Assembly: GCF_020150455.1 (NCBI RefSeq)
Contig: NZ_CP083740.1
Location: 2,790,001-2,854,000 of the forward strand
Direction of reading: 5' to 3'
Length of the DNA stretch: 64,000 bases
Origin: Bremerella sp. TYQ1
GTDB taxonomy: Bacteria > Planctomycetota > Planctomycetia > Pirellulales > Pirellulaceae
Positions 49,532-59,212 of this stretch are shown here, piece after piece. Position 1 is the first letter of the stretch, and the number at the start of each line of letters is the position of its first letter. Below the pieces are notes generated by a model that saw only the letters and a program-made list of their open reading frames with translations, was not told the DNA's origin and did not search any database. A program made the position numbers and the translations under genes.

Positions 49532-51595
49532 ATGGCAACGGGGGGAGTACGAGCGGGCGCGGCCTTTATCGAGCTGTACGTTAAAAACGGCTTGGATAAG
49601 GGACTACGAAAAGCACGCGCGAAGCTGCAGACGTTTTCGAATAGCGTCCAAAATATTGGGCGCAATCTGACTAGCGTTGCCGCGGTGGGCGCTGCCCCTC
49701 TAGCGATTGCGGCCACGACTTATGCGAATTTCGCCGACAAGATGGCCGAAGTTCGAGCCGTTACCGGGGCAACCGAGCGGCAGTTCGGCCAGCTGGAGGC
49801 GAAGGCGCGAGAGCTGGGGGCAACCACCAGCTATTCGGCCAGTCAAGTCGCCGAAGCAATGAAGTTCTTAGGGATGGCCGGCTTCAATCCTGACCAGATC
49901 ACGGCCGGGATTCCTGCCGTCTTGAACCTGGCTCGAGCGGGATCGACCGACCTGGCCACGGCGGCGGATATCGCTTCCGACGTTGGATCTGCCTTCGGGC
50001 TAACCGCTGACGAGCTGGGGCACGTGGCCGACGTGATGGCGACGACGGCATCGAGCGCCAACACCTCTATCGAAATGATGGGCGAGACCCTCAAGTATGC
50101 CGCGCCGCTGGCGAAGGCAGCTGGCCAGTCGATCGAGGACACGGCCGCGGCGATCGGCGTGCTGGGCAACAACGGTATCAAGGCGAGCATGGCCGGTACC
50201 GACATGGCCGAAATCATGAAGTCGATCGGCAGCAAGTCGGTTAAAGGGATCGAGGCGATCGGCGTTAAGACTAGCGACGCGGAAGGGAACATTCGCAATC
50301 TGTTAGACGTGATGAAGGATATCGGCGCGGCGACCGCGGAAATGGGACAAGCCGAACGCCTGGCGTTCTTTGAAGCGAGCTTCGGCCGCGCTGCCAAGTC
50401 GGCTTTGATCTTGGCTGATTCCGGCGACGCAATGGATGACCTACGGAAGAAGATCGACGGCGCCGAAGGATCCGCGGCAGAGATGGCCGCAATGATGGAC
50501 GACAACTTGGGCGGTGCGTTCCGTCGGTTTATGTCGGCATTCGAGGGCATGCAAATCTCCATCGGCAAAGCGTTGGACGGTCCGCTGCAGGATTGGATCA
50601 ACTGGGGCGGCGAGGCATTGGGATCGATTGAGGCCTTCATATCAGCCAATCCTCAACTCGTGACATCGATCGCGGCAATTATCGCGATCGCGGGCGCGGC
50701 TGGCGTTGGTTTTCTAGGCCTGGCGTTTGTTCTAAATATCGTCGTCGGCGCCATAACGGGCGTGGTGACTGTCGTGGGCGTCCTATCGTCGATCATTGGT
50801 TTATTGTTCACGCCACTTGGGGCTGGCATCGCGATCTTGGCCGCCTTGGTGATTGCCTTCACCGATTTTGGTTCGGCCGCAAACGCGGCATCGGGAATGA
50901 TTGCCGACGCCTTCAAATATGTAGAAGACACGGTCAACCCGATTCTGGAATCGCTTTTAAATGCCCTGCGATCAAGCGACTGGGAATTGGCCGCGAAGAT
51001 CTTATGGCAAGGCGTGAAGGTTGTCTTCCTGGATTCGATGGCAGAGATCTCGAAAGAGGTCGAGATCTGGAAAGAAGGCCTAACGTCGGTACTGAAAGAC
51101 GTGGCCTCTTTTAATTCGATGATTGCCGGCGGGCCTCTGCTTGAAGGTTTTTGGCATGACCAGATCGACACCGCGGCCGATATGGTTGGGGCAACTTCCG
51201 AAGGCATCGAAATAGAAGGCAAACGTGCCCGAAACATTTTGGAGCAACTGCAGAAAGAGGCCAACGAAGCGGGCAAACTCCAGAGCATCTTAGACGGCCT
51301 GCCAGGTGTTTCGGCCTATGGATTGGAGGACTTGGAAGGTAGCGAAAAACTGGATGCGGTCGCCGATATTGCCGACGCCAAACCGCAGATTGAATTGCCG
51401 GACTTGGAAGGCGTCGGCGATCAAGTGGCGAAGGCCTGGGAGATGGCCGTCGGTACGTCTAATAGCTTTGCGGTCGATCGCATTGGCTTACAAGCGCGAC
51501 CGATGGAACGGGTCGAAAACGAGCTGCGAGAAGTCAACAACAAACTGGCCGAATTGGTCGAACAAGGGGAGGACGCGGACACGTTCGCGGAATAG
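49532..51595 (+). CDS. Tail tape-measure protein
   Basis: A 687-residue tape measure of the TP901 type: SVAAVGAAPLAIAATTYANF, FADKMAEVRAVTGATERQFG, LEAKARELGATTSYSASQVA, then AMKFLGMAGFNPDQI and AAAIGVLGNNGIKASMAGTD, followed by two hydrophobic stretches (about residues 375-440). It sets tail length and passes through the tail during infection. It is relatively short, so the tail should be short to medium. It has no resemblance to the tape-measure-like gene of element A. Confidence 0.9.
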   Translation: MATGGVRAGAAFIELYVKNGLDKGLRKARAKLQTFSNSVQNIGRNLTSVAAVGAAPLAIAATTYANFADKMAEVRAVTGATERQFGQLEAKARELGATTSYSASQVAEAMKFLGMAGFNPDQITAGIPAVLNLARAGSTDLATAADIASDVGSAFGLTADELGHVADVMATTASSANTSIEMMGETLKYAAPLAKAAGQSIEDTAAAIGVLGNNGIKASMAGTDMAEIMKSIGSKSVKGIEAIGVKTSDAEGNIRNLLDVMKDIGAATAEMGQAERLAFFEASFGRAAKSALILADSGDAMDDLRKKIDGAEGSAAEMAAMMDDNLGGAFRRFMSAFEGMQISIGKALDGPLQDWINWGGEALGSIEAFISANPQLVTSIAAIIAIAGAAGVGFLGLAFVLNIVVGAITGVVTVVGVLSSIIGLLFTPLGAGIAILAALVIAFTDFGSAANAASGMIADAFKYVEDTVNPILESLLNALRSSDWELAAKILWQGVKVVFLDSMAEISKEVEIWKEGLTSVLKDVASFNSMIAGGPLLEGFWHDQIDTAADMVGATSEGIEIEGKRARNILEQLQKEANEAGKLQSILDGLPGVSAYGLEDLEGSEKLDAVADIADAKPQIELPDLEGVGDQVAKAWEMAVGTSNSFAVDRIGLQARPMERVENELREVNNKLAELVEQGEDADTFAE

Positions 51596-51601
51596 GCAAG
51601 G

Positions 51602-52462
51602 ATGCCAGAGATCTACGAAGTTGTTCAATCACAAAGCGGCAAGGATGGAACCGGCCGCAACTCAAAGCGAAAGCTGCTTTATCACGTCCTGGGCACGGAT
51701 GACGACGCGACGATCATGGCTACCGTCCTGGCGACTTCGCCGCCTAGTTTCGTGACGCCAGGTGGAACGCTTAATCTTGACGATGTCAGCAAGACACAAA
51801 TCGGCCCGGAATTCTGGGCGGCAGAAGTCAACTACATCGACCCCGAAAAGCAAGAGGACAAAAAGAAGCGGCCGACGGGAACACTGGTCGCCAGCTGGGA
51901 CACCACCGGCGGAACGCAGCATATCACAACAAGCCTGGAAACAGTCGACAAGGCGGGAGACTCTGCTTCCGAGCCGCCGCCCGATTTCCGGAACGCGATC
52001 GAAGTTACCGAAAGCGGCGTTAATGGCACCGACGTTGTCGTGCCTCTGCTTCGCTTGGAGCTGGAATATAAATTCCCCAACGCTTCGGTGACCGACGAAT
52101 ATATTCGCCAGCTGCGAGACCTGACCGGCACCACCAACCACGAAGAGTTCAAGGGCTGGGCGGCCGGCGAGCTGCTGTTCATGGGATCTAACGGCCGCCA
52201 ATCATCCGATGGCGATATCTCTGCCCGTTTTATCTTTGCGGCCGGCAAGAATATCGAGGTCGATTGCGAAAAGTATCGACTTGTGGAACAGCCAAGCGGC
52301 GAATGGGCAACGCTTACCAAGGGTGCCCATGATCATCTTTGGTTCTACTTCAAAAAGGCGATAGACGCGTCCGCGTCGAAAGTTGTTCACCGACCAATCG
52401 CGGCCTATGTGGAACGCGTTTATGAAAAAGAAAACTTTGCCCTGATTGGAATAGGGACCTAA
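51602..52462 (+). CDS. Unknown tail-associated protein
   Basis: A 286-residue protein starting 7 bp after the tape measure. It is beta-rich (LLYHVLGTDDDATIMATVLA, NAIEVTESGVNGTDVVVPLL, YVERVYEKENFALIGIGT), in the position of distal tail or tail-tip proteins. No motif links it to a known family. Confidence 0.5.
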   Translation: MPEIYEVVQSQSGKDGTGRNSKRKLLYHVLGTDDDATIMATVLATSPPSFVTPGGTLNLDDVSKTQIGPEFWAAEVNYIDPEKQEDKKKRPTGTLVASWDTTGGTQHITTSLETVDKAGDSASEPPPDFRNAIEVTESGVNGTDVVVPLLRLELEYKFPNASVTDEYIRQLRDLTGTTNHEEFKGWAAGELLFMGSNGRQSSDGDISARFIFAAGKNIEVDCEKYRLVEQPSGEWATLTKGAHDHLWFYFKKAIDASASKVVHRPIAAYVERVYEKENFALIGIGT

Positions 52463-52466
52463 TGCC

Positions 52467-53132
52467 ATGGAACGGCCTAACCTTCTGATTCATACCGCGA
52501 TTAGCGGATTTACCCAAAACGTCGGCCAATGGAACGGGATCCTGGACCTGACCGAGAAGCTACGCGAACAGTTCTGCGACGGCGTCCGAAGTCGTGTGCA
52601 TTACTACCCCTGGCACGCGAACTTTGCCCACGTGGCCGAATACTATTGGGCCTTGGGTGAAAAGTACGGCGTGAGGCCGATATTGGGCGTCTATGCTTAC
52701 AGCTGGGGAGCTGGCCGCGGGGCGATGGCGTTGGCCAAGCAGCTGCAGCGGCGCGGGATGATGGTCCGCGTGATGGTGTTAGCGGATCCCGTTTATCATC
52801 ACCCCTTTGCCCCTTGGCGGGCGATGCGATCGTGGTGCCTGCCGATCTTAGGCGAGCCAGTAATCCGCGTTCCGGATAACGTGAAAGAGGTCTATAGTTT
52901 TCACCAAACGCAGAACCGACCAGGCGGCCACAAGCTGATCAGCGCGGGGCGTTGCGGGGGTGCGTTCATCCATCCGCGGCAGCTGCTTCGATACGATCAC
53001 CAATACATGGACAACGCGCCCGAGTTTCACGCGTTGGCCTTGGAGGAAGCCGCGAAGCTGTGCAAGTTTGCCGGCGGCCGTCGGACCGAAGCCAATGGCC
53101 AATTAAAGGCGATCCGAGAAGCCAACGCTTAG
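52467..53132 (+). CDS. Alpha/beta-hydrolase-fold protein in the tail block
   Basis: A 221-residue protein with a lipase-like arrangement: strand and nucleophile elbow ILGVYAYSWGAGRGAMALAK (Ser in Y-S-W-G, about residue 79), strand VMVLADPVYHH with a possible acid Asp, and several His near the end (PRQLLRYDHQYMDNAPEFHA). This matches the alpha/beta-hydrolase family that includes phage esterases such as LysB. Lying next to the tail tip, it may cut envelope lipids or esters during entry or lysis. Catalysis is inferred from the motif only. Confidence 0.55.
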   Translation: MERPNLLIHTAISGFTQNVGQWNGILDLTEKLREQFCDGVRSRVHYYPWHANFAHVAEYYWALGEKYGVRPILGVYAYSWGAGRGAMALAKQLQRRGMMVRVMVLADPVYHHPFAPWRAMRSWCLPILGEPVIRVPDNVKEVYSFHQTQNRPGGHKLISAGRCGGAFIHPRQLLRYDHQYMDNAPEFHALALEEAAKLCKFAGGRRTEANGQLKAIREANA

Positions 53133-53147
53133 GAGTTCCCCCCGACC

Positions 53148-54251
53148 ATGAAACAGAAACGAGTCAGAGGCGGCCAGAAGATCGGCGGCAACTTATCGGC
53201 TGCCGCGATCAATGCGATTAACGGCCTGGTAGAACGTGACGATCTGACGCGCTTGAATAAGCCAGGCAACCGACGGCCGGAGATCCAGCAGCACGGCATC
53301 TTCGTAGATGCCGAAGCACACCGCGACATTGCCGCGGGCGAATGGCAGTACATATCGCCGCCCCTATTTCATCCCGACGACGTGGGCGAAAACTGGGGGC
53401 TTGGTGCCGAGTTCTATTGGGCCACAACCCAAGGAACGGTAGGGTATGGGCCAGGCGGACGCAACGAAGGGCTTATTCCCGCGATGGCGACCGAGTCGTT
53501 AAAGGATGGGGACGTTGGGCGTTTTCAGGTCGCCGGCGTTGCACGTACAAAAGTCAAATTTCCCTACTTGGCAAGTGTTCCGCCGCAATGGTCACTTTAC
53601 CGACAAGCCTATCGAACGGCGCACTTCAGCACGGCCGACGGCGTGCCCATTGCCACGGTAAATGATAACGGTCTGCTTGATGTTTTATGGCACGATGAAC
53701 CGGCAGGCGTGGAACTGCAAGACGCTACGGTGCGCTGGCCAGCTGTTCCGCGTTCCCCGCGGATGCTGCAGATTGTCGCCTTGTTCGATAACACCTCTTC
53801 CTCGTCTTCCTCATTCACATGCGATGGGTACCAATATCAGACTTTGACCACGCCTTATTTCGGCATCAACGGCACCGTTTCGCAACGTCCGTGCTTTCTA
53901 CGTGCTGGGGTCTACAAGATCACGGCCAACCTGTGGTGTGAGTTCGGCGGCGTTCTCGGTAGTGGTCACAACGGTTTGATCAAGGCCCGCGTGACGAAAA
54001 CCGGCCCTTCGCCACCTACAAACGCGGTTAATATAGCGGGGCATTGGACGAACGATTTACCCGACGGCCCTTCGATTGGGCATAGTACGATTTTCGCTTC
54101 CGGTTCTCAGTTGTGGAACGTGAATTCGTTCGATGAACTGTACGCGGAAATTGTCGCGGCAGACATCCAGTCGGCCAACGTTCGTGTTCAGATACAAATA
54201 GAAGGCCCTTTTAATAACGACTTTCCAGAGGTCACAACCTACGTGCCGTAA
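53148..54251 (+). CDS. Unknown tail or fibre structural protein
   Basis: A 367-residue protein. The first 200 residues are mixed alpha/beta (AAAINAINGLVERDDLTRLN, then HRDIAAGEWQYISPPLFHPD); the C-terminal 150 are beta-rich (YFGINGTVSQRPCFLRAGVY, RAGVYKITANLWCEFGGVLG), resembling a receptor-binding or C1q-like jelly roll. Likely a tail-tip or fibre part. Confidence 0.5.
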   Translation: MKQKRVRGGQKIGGNLSAAAINAINGLVERDDLTRLNKPGNRRPEIQQHGIFVDAEAHRDIAAGEWQYISPPLFHPDDVGENWGLGAEFYWATTQGTVGYGPGGRNEGLIPAMATESLKDGDVGRFQVAGVARTKVKFPYLASVPPQWSLYRQAYRTAHFSTADGVPIATVNDNGLLDVLWHDEPAGVELQDATVRWPAVPRSPRMLQIVALFDNTSSSSSSFTCDGYQYQTLTTPYFGINGTVSQRPCFLRAGVYKITANLWCEFGGVLGSGHNGLIKARVTKTGPSPPTNAVNIAGHWTNDLPDGPSIGHSTIFASGSQLWNVNSFDELYAEIVAADIQSANVRVQIQIEGPFNNDFPEVTTYVP

Positions 54252-54305
54252 CTTCGGCCGATCGCTTTCAGATTTAGAAACAAACGCCAGGGAGGGCGGT
54301 TCAAA

Positions 54306-54995
54306 ATGTCAAGGATGATTTTCGACCATGGTCTGCAGTTGGCCCAATTCAATAGCGGCGTGATTCGCGTGCTGCTGGAAGCCCACACGTCGACCTATTT
54401 GCCAGATCGATCGCACCAATATCTTTCTCAGTTCTTCGCCAACGGCGGCGTGGAGTTGTCCGAGCCTGCCAGCTACGCGCGGCAGACGCTAACCGGAAAA
54501 ACGGCCGCGGCCGACGTGGTCAAGCATCAATTCGAGCTAGACGCCAACGACGTCGCCTTCGGTACCCTTGAGATCTCAAGCCAACGGATCATTTCGGCAA
54601 TGTACTACATCGAAGTAGGCGGCGACGATTCGACGCCGGCCGATGATGTTTTGTGGATGCGTGACGATGGCAAGATTGATATCAAGCTGACCGCGGCCGC
54701 GTCGCTAAGCGATACCACGCTTTATGTCGAACCGATCGCCGCGGATCTTCGCGACGGCACCACAATCGAATTCAGCGGCGGCGGTACGTGTACGCTGGAC
54801 GGCGATCACTCCAAGGGAGACGACACGCTTTCCGTTTCTGCGTTGGCCACGTCGGCCGCGGCCCGCTGGGAAGTTGCCAGCGATGTCGATACGGTCGCGA
54901 TCATCCCTGGTTTGGACTGTATCGCGGTACCGCAAAACGGGCCGGTTAATATCGCCTTCGATCCCGACGGCCTGGTCTACTTCAAACAGCGTTAA
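54306..54995 (+). CDS. Unknown beta-rich structural protein
   Basis: A 229-residue protein (RMIFDHGLQLAQFNSGVIRV, then LKLTAAAS-like strand units and SLSDTTLYVEPIAADLRDGT) ending with an IPGLDCIAVPQNGPVNIAF stretch. The LYVEPIA...DGTTIEFSGGG repeat style is common in head-tail or fibre adaptors. It sits between two structural genes. Confidence 0.5.
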   Translation: MSRMIFDHGLQLAQFNSGVIRVLLEAHTSTYLPDRSHQYLSQFFANGGVELSEPASYARQTLTGKTAAADVVKHQFELDANDVAFGTLEISSQRIISAMYYIEVGGDDSTPADDVLWMRDDGKIDIKLTAAASLSDTTLYVEPIAADLRDGTTIEFSGGGTCTLDGDHSKGDDTLSVSALATSAAARWEVASDVDTVAIIPGLDCIAVPQNGPVNIAFDPDGLVYFKQR

Positions 54996-55035
54996 GCCGC
55001 TGCCAGGTTAGACCACGAAGGGAGGCGGGGCAGAG

Positions 55036-56241
55036 ATGGCCGTGATTTACAAAGATCGCGTGATGGAAGTCACGACGACGGCGGGAACGGGAACGCTAAC
55101 GCTTGGCGGTGCGCTGCCGAGCTGCCGCCCGTTTTCTGTTTGTGGTGACGGCGCGACGGTTCGTTACACGATCGAGCAAGGGGACGACTACGAGACGGGA
55201 GAAGGCGTGTACACGCTGGGCAGCAACTCGCTAACGCGTGCCACGCTCAAGCATAGCTCGACGGGGTCGAAGTTGAATCTGACCGGCGGCCCCGCCTATG
55301 TCTTTCTGAGTGTTACCGAGCAGCTGGTCGACGAACTGCTGGCCGGTCCCGACTTTGACCTGGTGGAAGAATCGCCTTCTACCTTTGGACCGAAAACCAA
55401 CAACGCGACCGATTGCGGAAGCCTGGCGAAACAATGGCGGCGCGGTTATTTCCAACACGTAAGCATCAATGGGCAGACGATCGCCCCGGTTACGAACCTA
55501 ACGCTATTGGGCATCAACACCCGGTTGTATGATCTAGAGGATCGGCCACGCGTTGGATATGACGGCCTAAGACTTTCCCGAACTTCGGGACATCAAATTG
55601 CGATCCAGCCCGGTTACGCGCACAACAACGACTATTCCAATTGGTTACGAGTCGAATCACCGATCACGGTGGATCTTTCGGTTGCTGGTTCCTTCGTGAA
55701 TGGCGCCGCAAGGTCTCTCAACACGTGGTACCACTTTTTGATTGGGCACGAGACCGCAACCGGCGACGTTGTGGCAGGCCTTTCGACCACGCTGGCGAAA
55801 CCGAGCGGCTGGGATGACTGGCAAATGGTTGGAGCGATGCGAACCAATGGCGTAGGGAGTGGCGACTGGGATCTATTCGTTCAAGATGGGGATTGGTTTT
55901 TTCAGCCGCTCGAAATTCAGCAATATTCGGTTACCACTCAAGGCACCGGTGAAACGGCCGTTCGGTGCTGGTGCCCGGCCGGTTCGTATCGCGTTAAGAA
56001 CTTCCTTCGAGCAAGCAATTCGACGGCAGGCTTCTACTGCCTGATAAGGCAAGTTCCGGCGGGTGCTTGGTGGCTTGCCCCGCACGTGATAACCGGACGC
56101 TACGTCAATGTCGAGTTCGATATGGTGACCGACTCCTTGGGTAATTTCTATTTCGCTAATACTGCGTCTTCCAACTTCGATATTTTTTCGTTTACGGGCC
56201 GGGCCTTTCGCTACCCCATCGGGAACGCTGCCAATGTCTAA
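55036..56241 (+). CDS. Tail fibre-like protein
   Basis: A 401-residue protein whose N-terminus has a common tail fibre attachment unit: MEVTTTAGTGTLTLGGALPS, TVRYTIEQGDDYETGEGVYT, then SLTRATLKHSSTGSKLNLTG and YVFLSVTEQLVDEL. This unit joins many different fibre tips to the baseplate. The rest (from about residue 120) is beta-rich, with ILNTWYHF-like and FTGRAFRYPIG segments. Host specificity is probably decided here. It overlaps the next gene by 8 bp. Confidence 0.7.
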   Translation: MAVIYKDRVMEVTTTAGTGTLTLGGALPSCRPFSVCGDGATVRYTIEQGDDYETGEGVYTLGSNSLTRATLKHSSTGSKLNLTGGPAYVFLSVTEQLVDELLAGPDFDLVEESPSTFGPKTNNATDCGSLAKQWRRGYFQHVSINGQTIAPVTNLTLLGINTRLYDLEDRPRVGYDGLRLSRTSGHQIAIQPGYAHNNDYSNWLRVESPITVDLSVAGSFVNGAARSLNTWYHFLIGHETATGDVVAGLSTTLAKPSGWDDWQMVGAMRTNGVGSGDWDLFVQDGDWFFQPLEIQQYSVTTQGTGETAVRCWCPAGSYRVKNFLRASNSTAGFYCLIRQVPAGAWWLAPHVITGRYVNVEFDMVTDSLGNFYFANTASSNFDIFSFTGRAFRYPIGNAANV

Positions 56242-56833
56242 CGGGATTGCATTCATTGAAAACGAGAGCGTGGCGTGGGCTTTCATTCACGAAGGCAATT
56301 ATTGCGTGACGTTTTTCGGCACGGATCCAATACCGGACCCGCTTCCACCTGGTTACGTTGCGGCGGATTCTCGCGAGGATGCCTTAACCGTTTACGATGC
56401 CCAAAACGGAACGAATCTGGCCGATCGAAGAACGAAACGCGAAGAGGTCTGGAACTGGTACCGGGAACAAATCGCGGCGGGATGGTATGCCCAACTTCGC
56501 GATGAATTCGACGTGGTGGTTTATGAGCCTGGTTTCACGCTGCGGATCGACGACGACGCCCGGAACGAATTCGACCAGCTGGCGACCAAGTGGACGATCG
56601 CGATTCTTAGCGGCCTATCGCCTGCGTTGGTATCTACGAAGATCTACGGCATGGACGAAACGAGCTCGAGCGGAAACGATGCCGGGCACCTGGTGACGGT
56701 CGACGTTTTCCTGGCCTTGATCGACGCGGGCGGCGCGTACTATCAAAGCTTGATGGATTTACGCGAGGCCTACTTCCAAGAGATCGACGCGGGCAACACT
56801 TCGTTTACCGTTGGCGATCCGCTACCGGAGTAA
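56234..56833 (+). CDS. Fibre-associated protein, DUF4376-like end
   Basis: A 199-residue protein. The N-terminal half is acidic and beta-rich; the C-terminal half (TVDVFLALIDAGGAYYQSLM, then DLREAYFQEIDAGN) resembles DUF4376-type modules found after fibre genes. It may be a fibre chaperone or a second fibre part. It overlaps the fibre gene. Confidence 0.5.
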   Translation: MSNGIAFIENESVAWAFIHEGNYCVTFFGTDPIPDPLPPGYVAADSREDALTVYDAQNGTNLADRRTKREEVWNWYREQIAAGWYAQLRDEFDVVVYEPGFTLRIDDDARNEFDQLATKWTIAILSGLSPALVSTKIYGMDETSSSGNDAGHLVTVDVFLALIDAGGAYYQSLMDLREAYFQEIDAGNTSFTVGDPLPE

Positions 56834-56837
56834 CGAC

Positions 56838-58814
56838 GTGCTAGGCTATTCGCCACTAGGTTCGACGCCGCTGGCTAAAGAGATCCGCCGCGTGATCATT
56901 CAGGGCGGAAGTACTTCCGCAAATTGCAACCAACCGGCTGCCGCGGCTTCGATCACTTCGACGGTATCAACGGATCCCATCCAAAGCGAGCTCGAGCTGG
57001 CTACCGGCGGCCTGGTGCCGTCGGTTTCAGTTCAAGGATTGGGCGTCGAGCTGCAGGCGTTCCACCTGGCCGACCAGGCGACGGCCGGCGGGTCGATCGA
57101 CCTGGCAGCGATCGAGCTGGAAGCGATCAAGCTGGATAACCTGGCAGCGGGAACGGCGACCACGTCCGCGGATCCTATCGCGGCCGACCTGGTGGCGGTG
57201 TCGCTGTTCCTGGAACAGACAAGCCAACTGCAGCCGCGGGGCGTTGAAGTACTCGAGACGACTTCGGCCACGTATCCGGCAGCCGCGACCACCCTGGCAC
57301 CTGGTGCGATCAGTCTGGAAGGCATCGCCGACGTGGGGCAGCTGCAGGCCTGGCGAACGATTCCGACGGATCCGCTGGAAGTCGATCTCGAGAAAACGGC
57401 CGGCGGCCTGGTGCCGTCGGTTTCGATCAGTTTGCCGGGCGTCGAGCTGCAGGCGTTCCACCTGGCCGACCAGGCGACGGCCGGCGGGTCGATCGACCTG
57501 GCAGCGGTCGAGCTGGAAGCGATCGAGCTGCCCGACCTGGTGGTCATTCCGCGAACGATCCCGGCCGGAGTACTCGAGGCGGAATTAGGCATGGCTACGG
57601 CCGACCTGGTTTATACGATGATCATCCTAAGCGGAGGAATCGAGCTGCAGGCGTTCCAGATGCCACGCCAGGCGACGGCCGGCGGATCGGTCGACCTGGC
57701 AGCGGTCGAGCTATCAGCGGGGCAACTGGGCGGCGTGGCAAGCGGTGTGGCGACAACGGCAGCCGGCCTCATTGGGGCGGACCTGGTCGCGGCTGGTGAG
57801 TTCCTGGAACAGTCGGCGAACTGGCAAGCGTTTCCGTTTGAGGCAATTCTGGGCCCTAACTCTATCGATCCAATAGCTGCAGCTGGCCTGGCACCTGGTG
57901 CGATCGAGCTGCTGGCGGGGCAAGCGGTACACCTGGCCAACGGGTCGATCGCGCTGGCGGCCGGTGGGGTCGAGCTGCTGGCCGGTACCGAAAAGCGAAC
58001 CTTTGAAACTGAACTGCTGATTCAGTTCTTCAGTTTCGACCTGATGGCGAAGCCGAGCCAGGCAGAAAGCCAGGCCAGCGGGGCGATCGCGGCCGGAGTA
58101 CTTCACGCCGCCGGCGACCTGGTGGCGGGGCAGCTGCAGGCCTGGCAATTCATGGCCGCGGATCCATTGGAAGGCTATCTCGAGCTAGCCACCGCCGGGG
58201 TGCTGACTTCGGCCGGTATCGATCAAGGCGGGCTCGAGCTGCAGGCGTTCCACCTGGCCGACAAGGCAGCGGCCGGCGGGGCGATCGCGGCCGGAATACT
58301 TCACGCAGCCGGCGACCTGGTGGCGGGGCAGCTGCAGGCCTGGCAGTTCATGGCCGCGGATCCGCTGGAAGTCGATCTCGAGAAAACGGCCGGCGGCCTG
58401 GTGCCGTCGGTTTCGATCCGTTTGCCGGCTGTCGAGCTGCAGGCGTACAACCTGGTCGACCAGGTAACGGCCGGCGGGTCGATCGACCTGGCAGCGGTCG
58501 AGATCTTCGCGGGGCAGCTGGGCGGCGTGGCGAACGGTTCGCGGACGATCCCGGCCGGAGTACTCGAGGCACAATTGCAGCCGATCGCCTGGCGTGGTTT
58601 CGGTCCGGTGCTGATCGCGCCGCCTGAATTGGTCTATACGTTGCCGTCGGCGTGGCCATACTATGCCCTTGCCGATAACCGGCTGGCACTGGACTTGGAC
58701 GATCAGCGGCTGGCCTTCGATCTGGTCGATCATCGGTTGGGCTACGACCTGGCGCCCGGCTGGTATCAATTCGACCTGCGCGACAATTTGCCAATCTATC
58801 GAATCGAGGAATAG
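56838..58814 (+). CDS. Repeat-built protein, possible fibre or scaffold
   Basis: A 658-residue protein starting at GTG behind GGAG at 56827. From about residue 70 it is built of imperfect repeats of 50-65 residues: ELQAFHLADQATAGGSIDLA, AAVELEAIELPDLVVIPRTI, TIPAGVLEAELGMATADLVY. The DNA of the repeats is nearly identical in places. The end (LDLDDQRLAFDLVDHRLGYD) is a different short repeat. No family is recognised. Repeat arrays of this kind often serve as a fibre shaft that can change length by recombination. Confidence 0.6.
   Translation: MLGYSPLGSTPLAKEIRRVIIQGGSTSANCNQPAAAASITSTVSTDPIQSELELATGGLVPSVSVQGLGVELQAFHLADQATAGGSIDLAAIELEAIKLDNLAAGTATTSADPIAADLVAVSLFLEQTSQLQPRGVEVLETTSATYPAAATTLAPGAISLEGIADVGQLQAWRTIPTDPLEVDLEKTAGGLVPSVSISLPGVELQAFHLADQATAGGSIDLAAVELEAIELPDLVVIPRTIPAGVLEAELGMATADLVYTMIILSGGIELQAFQMPRQATAGGSVDLAAVELSAGQLGGVASGVATTAAGLIGADLVAAGEFLEQSANWQAFPFEAILGPNSIDPIAAAGLAPGAIELLAGQAVHLANGSIALAAGGVELLAGTEKRTFETELLIQFFSFDLMAKPSQAESQASGAIAAGVLHAAGDLVAGQLQAWQFMAADPLEGYLELATAGVLTSAGIDQGGLELQAFHLADKAAAGGAIAAGILHAAGDLVAGQLQAWQFMAADPLEVDLEKTAGGLVPSVSIRLPAVELQAYNLVDQVTAGGSIDLAAVEIFAGQLGGVANGSRTIPAGVLEAQLQPIAWRGFGPVLIAPPELVYTLPSAWPYYALADNRLALDLDDQRLAFDLVDHRLGYDLAPGWYQFDLRDNLPIYRIEE
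57049..58510. repeat. Intragenic DNA repeats of the repeat-built protein
   Basis: The segment beginning GAGCTGCAGGCGTTCCACCT occurs at 57049, 57446, 58232, and with changes at 57642 and 58434. GCGGGTCGATCGACCTGGCA follows in most copies. Longer blocks (GGCGACCTGGTGGCGGGGCA to the next unit) also recur around 58110 and 58310. High identity of long blocks suggests recent unequal exchange or gene conversion. Confidence 0.75.
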
Positions 58815-58819
58815 CACCG

Positions 58820-59182
58820 ATGACCCTAGCCAAACAACGCGACTACGAGAAGAACCCGACCGAGGTTCCTAGCTTCGCGATCAATTGCGGGCCGGTGATG
58901 ATGACCGACGAAACGGTTACTTCGATCATTTCGGCAGACATCGCGCAAACCTACGAAGATGGCAGCGAGATCGCGGCCGTTGACAAGGTCGCCATTCAAG
59001 GGGCCGCCGCCAACGCGTCGAAGATCTGCGAGCCTGGCTTCGAACCTATTCCTATCGGCCGCGGGATTGTGGGCTTCGTTTCCGGCGGTACATCGTCCGA
59101 GAAACGCTACAAGATCACGATCCCTTTCGAAACAAGCGGCGGACAACGAAGGGACGCGGAGTTCCTTCTACGAATCCGCTAA
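58820..59182 (+). CDS. Unknown phage structural or accessory protein
   Basis: A 120-residue protein, 5 bp after the repeat gene (PSFAINCGPVMMTDETVTSI, GRGIVGFVSGGTSSEKRYKI, then FETSGGQRRDAEFLLRIR). The strand pattern suggests an Ig- or beta-sandwich fold of tail-surface proteins, but no family is recognised. Confidence 0.5.
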   Translation: MTLAKQRDYEKNPTEVPSFAINCGPVMMTDETVTSIISADIAQTYEDGSEIAAVDKVAIQGAAANASKICEPGFEPIPIGRGIVGFVSGGTSSEKRYKITIPFETSGGQRRDAEFLLRIR

Positions 59183-59212
59183 ACAACATTGATTTAACAC
59201 CAGGGGCAAATT

